A stretch of 64,000 bases of DNA from positions 806,001 to 870,000 of the forward strand of contig NZ_JBGNYA010000001.1 of assembly GCF_041477585.1 (NCBI RefSeq), given 5' to 3'. The translations under genes were made by a program, and so were the position numbers. This document shows, one piece after another, positions 35,031 to 43,798 of this stretch (position 1 is its first letter; the number at the start of each line of letters is the position of its first letter). A model generated the notes under the pieces. The model worked only from the letters and a program-made list of their open reading frames with translations. It was not told the origin of the DNA and did no database searches. Origin of the DNA: Halobellus sp. MBLA0158 (GTDB lineage Archaea; Halobacteriota; Halobacteria; Halobacteriales; Haloferacaceae).

Positions 35031-35197
35031 CGAGACGCCTCGCGGGGGTTACGGTTCAAAAAACGCCGGGACAGGGATTTGAACCACGGTCGCTCTGCTC
35101 GCGACGCTCCCTGATTCAAATCCCCTCGTCGTCGGTTTCGCGGCGCAACGCGTCCGCTCGGCGACGAGACGCCTCGCAGGGGTTCCGGCTCAAAAAG
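35031..35197. repeat. 134-bp tandem unit carrying a copy of the tRNA-Ser T-arm and its inverted form
   Basis: The segment starting CGAGACGCCT occurs at 35031 and again at 35165, 134 bp apart. Each runs through a near-identical stretch into the tRNA-Ser acceptor/T-arm sequence; the second copy is the true tRNA. The first copy of the T-arm, at 35064-35083, departs from the tRNA at CCACGG. The perfect inverted repeat GGGATTTGAA (35074-35083) / TTCAAATCCC (35115-35124) can form a hairpin. Confidence 0.85.
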
Positions 35198-35278
35198 CGC
35201 CGGGACAGGGATTTGAACCCTGGATCCCAGAGGGAACACGCTTTCCAGGCGTGCGCCTTACCACTCGGCCATCCCGGC
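35198..35278 (-). tRNA. tRNA-Ser(GGA)
   Basis: This is a class II tRNA with a long variable arm. The acceptor GCCGGGA pairs with TCCCGGC, the anticodon loop CTGGAAA gives GGA, the T-arm contains GGGTTCAAATCCC, and the discriminator is G. CCA is not encoded. A TATA-like box (ACTTAAAC on the minus strand, about 35304-35312) overlaps the stop codon of the upstream gene and lies 26-34 nt before the tRNA. Confidence 0.97.
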
Positions 35279-35305
35279 TCGGTCAGAACTACCCTACTGC
35301 GCCGT

Positions 35306-35509
35306 TTAAGTCCTTCCTTTCGTCGCAAGTCGCGGCTCGGCGACGTACGCGATCGCCGTGACCACGGCGCCGACCAGGAGCGCGAGGAGGGCCCCCGAGA
35401 GGAGATCGAGACCGAGCGATCCCGCGATCAGTCGGTACGCCTGCACGAGGACCAGGAACGCCAACGCGCCCACGACTCCCCAGAGGAGCGCCGATCTCGT
35501 TCGGGTCAC
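35306..35509 (-). CDS. small two-helix membrane protein
   Basis: The protein has 67 aa with two hydrophobic helices (about 8-28 and 38-57). The GTG start overlaps the ilvA stop in a GTGA junction, so it is translationally coupled to ilvA. Its stop codon lies in the TATA box of tRNA-Ser. Its function is unknown; coupling to ilvA may only reflect compact gene packing. Confidence 0.7.
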   Translation of the reverse strand: MTRTRSALLWGVVGALAFLVLVQAYRLIAGSLGLDLLSGALLALLVGAVVTAIAYVAEPRLATKGRT

Positions 35510-36717
35510 GCCAGCACCTCGACCTCGTAGCCCGCCTCGCGGAGCGCCGAGAGGAGTTCGTCGATGTGGTCGTGGCCGCGGGTCTCGATGTCGATCTCGA
35601 CGTCCGCTTCGTCCATCGCGACGTCGCGGGAGGTCCGGTCGTGCTGGATCGCGTAGATGTTCGCGCGCCGTTCGGAGATGATCTCGACGAGGTCATCGAG
35701 CGCGCCCGGGCGGTCGCGCAGCACGGTCCGGATCTTCAGGTACCGTCCCGTCTCGACGAGGCCGCGCACGAGCACGGTCGTCAGCTGATTCGTGTCGATG
35801 TTGCCCCCGCAGAGCGCCGGGACGATCGTCTCGCCGTCGTCGTAGTCGAACGCCTCGAAGAGGACCGCCGCCAGCGGGACCGCCCCGGCGCCCTCGACGA
35901 GCGTCTTCGAGCGTTCGAGGAGGTAGGTCAGCGCCACCGCGGTCTCCTCGTCGGTGACGGTCACGACCTCGTCGACGCGCTCTTTGATCACGGCGAAGGG
36001 CTTCTCGCCGACCTTCCGGGTGGCGATCCCGTCGGCGATCGTGTTCACGGCGTCGAGCTCGTGGATCTCGCCCGTCTCGAAGGACTGCGGGAGCGACGCC
36101 GCGCCCTCCACCTGAACACCGACCACGCGGATCTCGGGGTCGATGGCCTTCACCGCCGTGGCGATGCCCGCGATGAGCCCGCCGCCGCCGACGGGCACGA
36201 CCACGGTGTCGACCTCGGGGCAGTCCTCGACGACCTCCAGGCCGATCGTCCCCTGGCCGGCCATCACCGTCTCGTCGTCGAACGCGTGGACGTAGGTCCG
36301 GCCCTCCTCGCGTTCGATCTCGTGGGCCCGCGCCTGCGCCTCGTCGTAGTCCGCGCCGTGGAGCACCGCCTCGCCGCCGTAGCGCTCGGTCGCCTCGATC
36401 TTCGAGATCGGCGCGTGTTCGGGCATCACGATCTTCGAGTCCACGCCCGCGCGGGTGGCCGCGAGCGCGACCCCCTGGGCGTGGTTGCCCGCGCTCGCGG
36501 TGACGACGCCGGCCTCGCGCTCGGCCTCCGAGAGCGTCGCGATCCGGTTCGTCGCCCCGCGGAGCTTGAACGCGCCGGTCCGCTGGAACGTCTCCAGCTT
36601 CAGGTGGACGTCCGCGCCCGTCATCTCCGAGAACGAAAACGAGTACAGAAGCGGCGTCCGCCGGACCGCGTCCGCGATCCGGTCGCGCGCCGCTTCGACG
36701 TCGGCGAGAGAGAGCAT
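35506..36717 (-). CDS. ilvA: threonine ammonia-lyase with ACT domain
   Basis: The protein has 403 aa. The PLP lysine is Lys51 (AFKLRGATN) and the phosphate loop is VGGGGLIAG. It converts threonine to 2-oxobutanoate and ammonia, the first step toward isoleucine. The C-terminal ACT domain (about 325-403) is shorter than the two-domain regulatory region of biosynthetic E. coli IlvA and matches the TdcB-like archaeal form with one ACT domain, so feedback control by an amino acid is likely but its ligand is uncertain. I chose the ATG at 36715-36717 (MLSLADV). The longer frame would translate the TATA region. Confidence 0.93.
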   Translation of the reverse strand: MLSLADVEAARDRIADAVRRTPLLYSFSFSEMTGADVHLKLETFQRTGAFKLRGATNRIATLSEAEREAGVVTASAGNHAQGVALAATRAGVDSKIVMPEHAPISKIEATERYGGEAVLHGADYDEAQARAHEIEREEGRTYVHAFDDETVMAGQGTIGLEVVEDCPEVDTVVVPVGGGGLIAGIATAVKAIDPEIRVVGVQVEGAASLPQSFETGEIHELDAVNTIADGIATRKVGEKPFAVIKERVDEVVTVTDEETAVALTYLLERSKTLVEGAGAVPLAAVLFEAFDYDDGETIVPALCGGNIDTNQLTTVLVRGLVETGRYLKIRTVLRDRPGALDDLVEIISERRANIYAIQHDRTSRDVAMDEADVEIDIETRGHDHIDELLSALREAGYEVEVLA

Positions 36718-37113
36718 ACGCTCGAATTTCCCGTCGTCGTGCCTAATACTGTCGGACCACGGGCTCGGCCCTGTCGCGTCGCTCAGAGGGGATAAAGGGG
36801 GAAAGGGGGGAATGCACGCGTGTGACGTGCAGTTACCTATGCAGCCGCGAGGTACATAAATATCCCCCACGCGAGGCGAAAGTGAAATCGCCCGACAGCG
36901 ACGACGTAACTGCCGCTGTCTGACGGTTGTCTGCCGGGCGTCTGTCCTGCGTCTGCTCTCTCAACACGGTCCGACCTCCTCACGGTGCTGCGATCACAGC
37001 GCGAACTGTCGGCGTTCGTGGATCACTGGCGGCGCTCGGATCTGGCGGTCGTTCGGCTTGCAGTGAGCAGTCAGACGACCGCTGACACGCGCGGAAAAAA
37101 CAAGGGACCGACG
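36718..37113. other. ilvA upstream region and citrate synthase terminator
   Basis: The minus-strand TATA-like element ATATTTATGT near 36853-36863 would give an ilvA leader of about 110 nt. Inside that leader lies the inverted repeat TGCACG (36813-36818) / CGTGCA (36826-36831), followed by C-rich and T-rich tracts, an arrangement that could act as a regulatory hairpin. A six-T run on the minus strand (37095-37100) just after the citrate synthase stop is its likely terminator. The remaining bases hold no recognisable gene. Confidence 0.5.
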
Positions 37114-38253
37114 TTACCGTTCGTCGAGCGGCGGGAACGTCTGGTCCTTGGGGCCGACGTAGCGGGCCCGCGGGCGGATCAGGCGGTTGTCCTCGTACTG
37201 TTCGAGCACGTGCGCGATCCAGCCGGCGACGCGGGACATCGCGAAGATGGGGGTGTAGATGTCGATCGGGATCCCCATCTGGTAGTACGTCGACGCCGAG
37301 TAGAAGTCGACGTTCGGGGCGAGACCCTTCTCCTCGGTGATGTAGTCCTCGATCGCGACCGAGTAGTCGTACCACTTGGTGTCGCCCGCGGCCTCCGCGA
37401 GCGCCTTGGACTTCTCGCCGAGGATCTTCGCGCGGGGGTCCTTGACGTTGTAGACGCGGTGGCCGAACCCGGGGACGCGCCGGCCCTCCTCTAGGGCGTT
37501 TTCGACCCACGCGGTGGGGTCCATGTCGCTCTCGTCGACCTCCTTCAGCATCCGCATCACGTTGGCGTTGGCGCCGCCGTGGAGCGACCCCGCGAGCGTG
37601 CCGACCGCTGAGGTGACGGCGCTGTGGAGGTCCGAGAGGGTGGAGGCGGTCACCATCGCCGAGAACGTCGAGGCGTTGAGGCCGTGGTCGGCGTGGAGGA
37701 CGAGCGCCATATCGAACGTCTCCGCGAGGACGTCGTCGGGCTCCTCGTCGTTGAGCATGTACAGGAAGTTCGCGGCGTGGCTCAGATCCTCGCGGGGCTC
37801 GACCGGCTCTTTGCCCTTCCGGAGGCGCTCGAACGCGGCGAGGGCGGTCGGGATCTTGGCCGTGATCCGGCAGGCCATCCGGAGGTTCGCGTCGATGTCG
37901 GTGACGTCCTCGTGGTCGGCGTCCTCGTCGTAGGCCGACAGCGACGAGACGATGGTCCGGAGCGCCGCCATCGGGACCTCGTCGGCCGCGGCGAGCTTCT
38001 CGATCTCGGAGAGCACCTCGTCTTCGAGTTCGCGCCGCTCGGCCATCCACGACTCGAAGTCGGCGAGCTCCTCGGCGTCGGGGAGTTCGTCGTGCCAGAG
38101 CAGATAGACGACTTCCTCGTAGGACGCCTCGCGGGCCAGGTCCTCGATCGGGTACCCACGGTAGACCAGCTTGCCGGCGTCGCCGTCGATGTAGCTCAAC
38201 TCCGATTCGGCGACGAGGACGCCTTCCAGCCCGCGCTTCAGGTCGTCTGACAT
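37114..38253 (-). CDS. citrate synthase
   Basis: The protein has 379 aa, the archaeal/Gram-positive short type. Active-site segments are HADHGLNAST, GFGHRVY and PNVDFYS, giving the His-His-Asp triad. It condenses acetyl-CoA and oxaloacetate in the first step of the TCA cycle. Some haloarchaeal paralogues act as 2-methylcitrate synthase and sequence alone does not exclude this. I chose the ATG at 38251-38253 (MSDDLKR); a T-rich box at 38278-38283 lies 25-30 nt upstream and may serve as the TATA element. Confidence 0.94.
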   Translation of the reverse strand: MSDDLKRGLEGVLVAESELSYIDGDAGKLVYRGYPIEDLAREASYEEVVYLLWHDELPDAEELADFESWMAERRELEDEVLSEIEKLAAADEVPMAALRTIVSSLSAYDEDADHEDVTDIDANLRMACRITAKIPTALAAFERLRKGKEPVEPREDLSHAANFLYMLNDEEPDDVLAETFDMALVLHADHGLNASTFSAMVTASTLSDLHSAVTSAVGTLAGSLHGGANANVMRMLKEVDESDMDPTAWVENALEEGRRVPGFGHRVYNVKDPRAKILGEKSKALAEAAGDTKWYDYSVAIEDYITEEKGLAPNVDFYSASTYYQMGIPIDIYTPIFAMSRVAGWIAHVLEQYEDNRLIRPRARYVGPKDQTFPPLDER

Positions 38254-38366
38254 ACCTGTGCGATTCCCGGTCACGTGAAAAAAGCGTTACCGTTTACGGG
38301 TGATTCTGGTCCCCCCGGCCGTCCCGACCACCAAGCGTTTTTGTCACCCGCGGCGAACGGCGAGGT

Positions 38367-39605
38367 ATGGATCCCCAGGACGTCGAGTACGAGCCGGTCA
38401 GCGTCAAGGAGGTGCTCGCAGAGATGAAAGACACCGCCGAGCTGCTCATCGACCTCTCGTACTCGGCCGTCCTGAACGGGAGCGACGACATCGCCCGCGA
38501 GGTCCTCGAACTCGAAGGCCGGATGGACATCCTCCAGCTCCAGGGGCGGATGAGCCTCCTGATGTCGGCCCGAAGCCCCGAAGACGCCGAGCAGTTGGCG
38601 CCGGTCCTCGGCGTGATCGGCGCCGCAGAGAAGATCTCGAACGCCGCCGGCGACATCGCGAAGGTGGTCCTCGAAGACATCGGGATGCCCGACGCCATCA
38701 GAGCGTCGCTCCCCGAGGCGGTCGAGGCGCTCGTGCGCGCGACCGTCGCCGAGGAATCGCCGTACGTCGGGCGGACGCTCCTCGACATCAATATGGAGAC
38801 CGAGACCGGCGTCCGGGTCATCGCGATCCGCCGGGAGTCCGCGACGGGCAAGCGCCGGTGGCTGACGAACCCCGGCCCCGACAGCCAACTGCAGGCCGGC
38901 GACTCGCTCCTCCTGCGCGGCCCGCACGACGGCGTCGCGACGGTCTACGAGACCGCCACCGGCACGCCATACGAGCCGCCGGCGGTGGCCGAGCCGCCGA
39001 TCGAGGACCTCGAACGCGCCGTCGACTCGATCACGCTGATGAAGGACATGAGCGAGCTCGCGGTCGACCTCGCCTACGGCGCGATGCTGTTCGACAGCGA
39101 GGGCGTCGCCGAGGAGGTCAAGGAGCTCGAAGCCGAGGTCGACGCCCTGAAGTCCCGGTTCGAGGCGTGGACGCTCCGCGCGGCGAGCCGCGTCGAGGAC
39201 CCGGTCCAGCTCCGCGGCCTGGTCCACCTCGCGTCGGCGACGGAGGTCATCTCCGATGCGGCCTTAGAGATCAGCGAGGGCGTCTACCGCGGCATCGACG
39301 CCCACCCGGTCGTCGCCGCGGCGATCGAGGAGTCCGACGAGGTGATCGTCCGGCTCTCTGTCGCCCCGGACGCGCCGCTCTCGGGCACGACGCTCGGCGA
39401 GGAGATGGTGAAGACCGAGACGGGGATGCGGGTGATCGCCGTTCGGCGGGGCGGCGACGGCGCCGACAACGGCGGCGAGTGGGTCGTCCAGCCCGGCCCG
39501 ACGACGGAGCTCCGGGGCGGCGACGTCATCATCGCCAAAGGGACCAGAGCCGGCGCCGAGCGGCTCAGCGAACTCGTCGGCGACGCCCGGGAGTTCGAGG
39601 GGTGA
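38367..39605 (+). CDS. PhoU/TrkA-C duplicated potassium transport regulator
   Basis: The protein has 412 aa, made of an internal duplication: PhoU-like helical domain (10-110), TrkA-C (125-200), second PhoU-like domain (215-315), second TrkA-C (325-400). The two halves share TETGVRVIAIRR / TETGMRVIAVRR and PGPDSQLQAGDSLL / PGPTTELRGGDVII. TrkA-C domains bind nucleotides or cyclic di-AMP in potassium channels and transporters. No channel gene lies beside it, so it acts on a partner encoded elsewhere or as a cytosolic sensor. No membrane helices are seen. Confidence 0.88.
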   Translation: MDPQDVEYEPVSVKEVLAEMKDTAELLIDLSYSAVLNGSDDIAREVLELEGRMDILQLQGRMSLLMSARSPEDAEQLAPVLGVIGAAEKISNAAGDIAKVVLEDIGMPDAIRASLPEAVEALVRATVAEESPYVGRTLLDINMETETGVRVIAIRRESATGKRRWLTNPGPDSQLQAGDSLLLRGPHDGVATVYETATGTPYEPPAVAEPPIEDLERAVDSITLMKDMSELAVDLAYGAMLFDSEGVAEEVKELEAEVDALKSRFEAWTLRAASRVEDPVQLRGLVHLASATEVISDAALEISEGVYRGIDAHPVVAAAIEESDEVIVRLSVAPDAPLSGTTLGEEMVKTETGMRVIAVRRGGDGADNGGEWVVQPGPTTELRGGDVIIAKGTRAGAERLSELVGDAREFEG

Positions 39606-39628
39606 CGGTCGAGAGGAGCGCCGGCCGC

Positions 39629-39919
39629 TCACAGCTCCCGCGCCCGCCTGATCGCCTCGATCACGGTCAGCGCCGACGTGACGAGCAGCGCCGTCGACGT
39701 GGCGAGGACGAACGCCAGGAGCAGGAACCACCCTTCCGGCCCGAGGACGGGGTATTCGCGCGTGCCGGCGAAGGGGCCGAACAGTTCGAGCACGCGGGCG
39801 AAGTACGCGGCGAGCGCGAGCGCGACGCCGACGCTGGCGCCGATCGCGGCGTTTCGCGGCACGCGAAGCGTATCGATCAGTCCCGCGCTGGGGGGTCGGT
39901 TCGGAACCTCGTCGCTCAC
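39629..39919 (-). CDS. small membrane protein (DUF7536-like)
   Basis: The protein has 96 aa with helices at about 23-42 and 62-86. I chose the GTG start (39917-39919, VSDEVPNRPP) because the start matches a haloarchaeal family I recall as DUF7536 (unverified) and because the upstream in-frame residues are Ser/Gly/Arg-rich. It converges on the potassium regulator gene with a 23-bp gap. Function unknown. Confidence 0.7.
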   Translation of the reverse strand: MSDEVPNRPPSAGLIDTLRVPRNAAIGASVGVALALAAYFARVLELFGPFAGTREYPVLGPEGWFLLLAFVLATSTALLVTSALTVIEAIRRAREL

Positions 39920-40159
39920 GGCCGGTCGTAGCGACGCCGTCGGCAAAGCGCCGTCGGTTCTACCGCTCCCGGGACTCGATCGCGAGTAGCGAACAGCCGG
40001 CACTCCGCTCCCCCGCGCCGATGTGCCGGACACCCGCTGCCCGACGCGGGCCTTCCTCAGATCACGGGGGCGCTGGCCGCCCGATCGTATATAAACACCC
40101 GGTCGGCGCTAAGGCCGTATACCGAACCCCTAAAGGCCGGTGCCTCCGAGTGTGGAGTA

Positions 40160-41116
40160 ATGACGACACTCGGCACGGCGAGTGCGGCCCCCGGCGAGAT
40201 GGACACGGGCCGTCTCGAGGTCGGCGAAGCCCGCGACGGGACGACCGTGGCCCTCCCCTGTGCGGTCATCAACGGCGCGTTCGACGGCCAGACCCTCTAT
40301 ATGCAGGCGGCCTCCGACGGCGACGAACTCAACGGCGTCGGCGTCGTCAGCCGCGTCGTTCCGCAACTGGATCCCACGGAGCTCACGGGGACGGTCCTGG
40401 TGGTCGGCATCGTCAACTACCACGCCTTCCAGGTGGCCGAGCACCGCAACCCGATCGACGACACGAAGATGAACCGCGCGTACCCCGGCGACGACAACGG
40501 GACCTCCTCCGAGCGGATCGCGGCGGCGACCTTCGACGCTGCCACCCGCGCGGACGTCATTCTGGACCTCCACCAGGGCTCGACCTCGCGGATGATCGAC
40601 GAGGTCCGCGTCCGGTGCGGGCGCCGCCACCGCCTCCACGACGAGTGCCTCCAGCTCGCGAAGACCTTCGGCTGCGGCTACGTGCTCGACCAGAAGGGCC
40701 CCGAGGGACAGCTCGCCCGCGCCGGCCCGGACGAGGGCATCCCGACGATCGACCCCGAACTCGGCGGCTGCGTCGGCTGGGACGAAGTGAGCATCCAGGC
40801 CGGCGTCGACGGCGTGTTCAACGTCCTGCGGGAGTACGGCTTCCTCTCCGGCTCGGCCTCTCCGGAGCGACAGACCCGCGCGAAGGGGTTTGACCAGTAC
40901 GGCTCGCCCGCCGGCGGGCTCGTCCGCTTCGAGGCCGACCTGGGCGAGCGCGTCGGCGCGGGCGACCTCCTCTTCGAGATCACGGACCCCTTCGGTGAGC
41001 TGAAGGCCCGCGTCACGGCGAACAACAGCGGCGTCTTCTGGCGCACCCGCCGCCTGCCGCAGGTCGCGACCGGCGAGTACGTCTGCTCTGTCGGCACCAA
41101 CGTCGACACCTACTGA
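40160..41116 (+). CDS. succinylglutamate desuccinylase/aspartoacylase family protein with altered zinc ligand
   Basis: The protein has 318 aa. It belongs to the M14-like zinc family. The first zinc motif, normally H-G-x-E, reads SDGDELNG with Asp53 in the His position and Glu56 kept. The last ligand His138 is intact (ILDLHQG). NRAYPG (105-110) is the conserved substrate arginine segment. A C-terminal hybrid-type beta domain (240-318, GDLLFEITDPFGE) is present. It should hydrolyse or bind an N-acyl amino acid, but the ligand change makes activity uncertain. The next gene starts 9 nt after its stop, so the two are co-transcribed. A TATA box lies near 40087-40095. Confidence 0.85.
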   Translation: MTTLGTASAAPGEMDTGRLEVGEARDGTTVALPCAVINGAFDGQTLYMQAASDGDELNGVGVVSRVVPQLDPTELTGTVLVVGIVNYHAFQVAEHRNPIDDTKMNRAYPGDDNGTSSERIAAATFDAATRADVILDLHQGSTSRMIDEVRVRCGRRHRLHDECLQLAKTFGCGYVLDQKGPEGQLARAGPDEGIPTIDPELGGCVGWDEVSIQAGVDGVFNVLREYGFLSGSASPERQTRAKGFDQYGSPAGGLVRFEADLGERVGAGDLLFEITDPFGELKARVTANNSGVFWRTRRLPQVATGEYVCSVGTNVDTY

Positions 41117-41125
41117 GGCGCCGGA

Positions 41126-42232
41126 ATGACCGACCCGCTTCCCTCTCTCGTGTGCTCGTCCTGCGGCCGCGACTACGACGCGCACGCCTGGCGTTGCGAC
41201 TGCGGCGCGCCGCTGGACTTCGCCGCGCCGCCGACCGACCGCGCCGCCGACCCGCTCCCCGAGCGCCCGCCGGACTCGTGGATCGACACCCGTGCGGGCC
41301 TGTGGTCCTTCGAGCCTCTCCTCCCCGTCGACCGCCGCGTCTCGCTCGGCGAGGGGCTCACGCCCCTCGTCGACGCGCCCGAGTGGGACGCCGAATTCAA
41401 ACTGGAGTACGTCTTCCCGACGGGGTCGTTCAAGGACCGCGGCGCGACGGTGACGCTCTCGCTGGCGGACGCCCTCGGCGTCGAGCGGGTCGTCGAGGAC
41501 TCCTCCGGCAACGCTGGCGCGGCCATCGCCACCTACGCGGCCCGCGCCGGCGTCGACGCCGAGATCTACGTCCCGGCGTCGATCAAGCCCGCCAAGCGCC
41601 GCGCGATCGAGCGGACGGACGCGACGCCGGTCCCGATCGAGGGGAGCCGCGAGGACGTCACCGCGGCCTGCGTCGACGCCGTCGAAGACGGGGACGCCTG
41701 GTACGCCTCCCACGCGTGGAACCCCGCGTTCTTCGCCGGCACCGCGACCGTCGCCTACGAGATCTGCGCCCAGCGCGACTGGACGGCGCCCGACGCCGTC
41801 GTGACCCCGCTCGGCCACGGGACGCTCTTTCTGGGCGCGTACCGCGGCTTCCGCGCGCTCGTCGACGCCGGGTGGATCGACTCCCTCCCCAAAATGCTCG
41901 GCGCCCAGGCCGCCGGCTACGCGCCGATCGCCGACGAACTGCACGGTCGGGACGGACAGACGAACGACGTCGCCGACGGCATTCAGATCCGCGAGCCCGT
42001 GCGGCGGGACCAGATCCTCGGCGCGATCGCGGACACCGGTGGCGACGCCGTCGCCGTCTCCGAATCAGATACGGAAGACGCGCTCGCGGCCCTTCGGTCG
42101 CGTGGCTTCGACGTCGAGCCCACCTGCGCGGTCGCGCCCGCCGCGCTCGACACCTACCGCGAGCGCGGCGCCGTCGCCCCCGACGACGACGTCGTGGTCG
42201 CGCTCACGGGCAGCGGCCTGAAAATCCAGTGA
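41126..42232 (+). CDS. threonine synthase-like PLP enzyme
   Basis: The protein has 368 aa. It starts with a zinc-ribbon-like segment (Cys10, Cys13, Cys24, Cys26). The PLP lysine is Lys103 (TGSFKDRGAT) and the Ser/Asn segment VEDSSGNAGAAIA follows, typical of threonine synthase. The phosphate loop region is weaker (PLGHGTLFLGA). It is shorter than the main haloarchaeal ThrC and may be a paralogue with another amino acid substrate. Tight coupling with the desuccinylase-like gene upstream hints at action on a common acylated or phosphorylated amino acid, an inference. Confidence 0.85.
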   Translation: MTDPLPSLVCSSCGRDYDAHAWRCDCGAPLDFAAPPTDRAADPLPERPPDSWIDTRAGLWSFEPLLPVDRRVSLGEGLTPLVDAPEWDAEFKLEYVFPTGSFKDRGATVTLSLADALGVERVVEDSSGNAGAAIATYAARAGVDAEIYVPASIKPAKRRAIERTDATPVPIEGSREDVTAACVDAVEDGDAWYASHAWNPAFFAGTATVAYEICAQRDWTAPDAVVTPLGHGTLFLGAYRGFRALVDAGWIDSLPKMLGAQAAGYAPIADELHGRDGQTNDVADGIQIREPVRRDQILGAIADTGGDAVAVSESDTEDALAALRSRGFDVEPTCAVAPAALDTYRERGAVAPDDDVVVALTGSGLKIQ

Positions 42233-42239
42233 GTCCGCG

Positions 42240-43052
42240 CTACCGCCGACGGCGCCTGCCGCCGCCCTGCAACTGCTCGTCCCAGTCGATCCACTCCTGC
42301 TCCCAGCCGGTCTTCGCGAAGTAGCCGTCCGCCTCCTGGCGTTCGATGTCCTCTCTCACGGTCCGGTTCCGCGTCGGGCGACTGCCCTGCTCGCCGTCGA
42401 CCAGGAGCGGCTTGAACGCCACCGGGCCGCGGCGGTCGATCACCTCGCCCGCGTCGTCGACGACGGCGAGCGACTGCTCGGGGCCGCCGAGTGGCAGGAC
42501 GAGCCGGCCGCCCGGCGCGAGCTGGTCGACGAGCGCCCTCGGCGGGTCTATGGCGGCCGCCTCCACGAGAATCCGGTCGAAGGGGGCGTACTCGGGGAGA
42601 CCGTCGGCGCCGTCGCGGGCGTCGACGAGGACGCCGCCGTAGCCCGCGGATTCGAGGTTCGAGCGCGCCGCGTACACCAGCCGGCGGTCGATGTCGACGG
42701 CGTGGACGCGCGTCTCGCCCAACATCTCCGCGAGCAGCGCGGCCGTGTAGCCGACGCCCGCGCCGACGATGAGCACGTCGCCCGTGGGGTCGCGGTCGTC
42801 GTTCTCGTCGCTCGCGTCGCCGACCGCCGGGCCGCCGTCGGCGACGACGTCGAGTGCGGTGAGGAGGCGCGCGACGGTCTCGGGCGCGAGCACCGTCGTG
42901 CCCGCCTGCTCCTCGGCCCGGTGCTGGTACGGCGCCTCGTCGACGAACGACTGCCGAGGGACCGTCCGCATCGCGAGCGCGACGGCGTCGTCGATCGACA
43001 GCCGCTCTTCGAGGCCGTCGACCATCTCCGCGCGCAGGTCCTCGGGGTCCAT
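42240..43052 (-). CDS. diverged protein-L-isoaspartate methyltransferase family protein
   Basis: The protein has 270 aa. The N-terminal PIMT segment RTVPRQSFVDEAPYQHRAEE is followed by SAM motif I VLIVGAGVGYTAAL and a C-terminal PLGGPEQSLAVV. An acidic insertion (about 73-92) and a basic tail (GGGRRRRR) are unusual. In true PIMT the substrate region reads D-x-x-x-x-I-G-x-x-Q-T-I-S; here it reads GTTVLAPETV, so isoaspartate repair is doubtful. It lies 60 bp downstream of the classical pcm gene on the same strand, a pair probably born by duplication and divergence. Confidence 0.8.
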   Translation of the reverse strand: MDPEDLRAEMVDGLEERLSIDDAVALAMRTVPRQSFVDEAPYQHRAEEQAGTTVLAPETVARLLTALDVVADGGPAVGDASDENDDRDPTGDVLIVGAGVGYTAALLAEMLGETRVHAVDIDRRLVYAARSNLESAGYGGVLVDARDGADGLPEYAPFDRILVEAAAIDPPRALVDQLAPGGRLVLPLGGPEQSLAVVDDAGEVIDRRGPVAFKPLLVDGEQGSRPTRNRTVREDIERQEADGYFAKTGWEQEWIDWDEQLQGGGRRRRR

Positions 43053-43112
43053 ACCCGCCCTCGGGGCCGGGTCGTAATCAACGCCACGCTCCGCGGGGGA
43101 GGCCTCGGATTT

Positions 43113-43751
43113 CTAACCCCGGATCCGGACGAACCGCACGCTCCCGTGCTCGGAGCGCTCGACCGTCCCGTCCTCGCGCTCGTCGAGGACGATCAGCTCC
43201 TGGTGGACGTCGCCGACGGGGGCGACGATCCGGCCGCCGCGGCGCACCTGCTCGCGGAGGGCCTCGGGCACGTCGGAAACGGCGCAGGTGACGTACGCGC
43301 CGTCGAACGGTGCCCGCTCGGCCCACCCCTCGCGGCCGTCGCCGATCCGGACCGACACGCGCTCGCCGTAGCCCAGCCGATCGAGCCGCGCCTCCGCCTC
43401 GGACGCCAACTCGGCGTCGTACTCGACCGTGTAGACGTGGCCGTCGGGGACGACCTCGGCGGTGACGGCGGCGTGGTAGCCGCAGCCGGTGCCGACCTCC
43501 AGGATCCGATCGTCGAGGTCGGGATCGAGGAGCTCCGTCATCAGCGCCACCATATGGGGCGCGCTCACGGTCTGGTCGTTCCCGATCGAGAGCGGGCGGT
43601 CGGCGTACGCCCGGGACCGACTCGCTTCGGGCACGAACTCGTGGCGCGGGACGGCGCCGATCGCGTCGGCGACGCGGTCGCTCTCGACGTATCCGCCCCG
43701 TCGCAGGCGTTCGACCAGCGACGCCCGCGCCTCGGCGTAGTCGTCGGCCAT
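43113..43751 (-). CDS. pcm: protein-L-isoaspartate O-methyltransferase
   Basis: The protein has 212 aa, normal length. The family core is complete: VPRHEFVPE, then LSIGNDQTVSAPHMVALM with the substrate-binding segment, motif I LEVGTGCGYHAAV, and GRIVAPVG. It methylates abnormal isoaspartyl residues so that they can return to normal aspartate. It is probably transcribed with the diverged paralogue downstream. Confidence 0.93.
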   Translation of the reverse strand: MADDYAEARASLVERLRRGGYVESDRVADAIGAVPRHEFVPEASRSRAYADRPLSIGNDQTVSAPHMVALMTELLDPDLDDRILEVGTGCGYHAAVTAEVVPDGHVYTVEYDAELASEAEARLDRLGYGERVSVRIGDGREGWAERAPFDGAYVTCAVSDVPEALREQVRRGGRIVAPVGDVHQELIVLDEREDGTVERSEHGSVRFVRIRG

Positions 43752-43798
43752 AGCGGCACTTCGCGCCCCAGCGGGTCGACTCTTTCGCCGCCTGCGAA

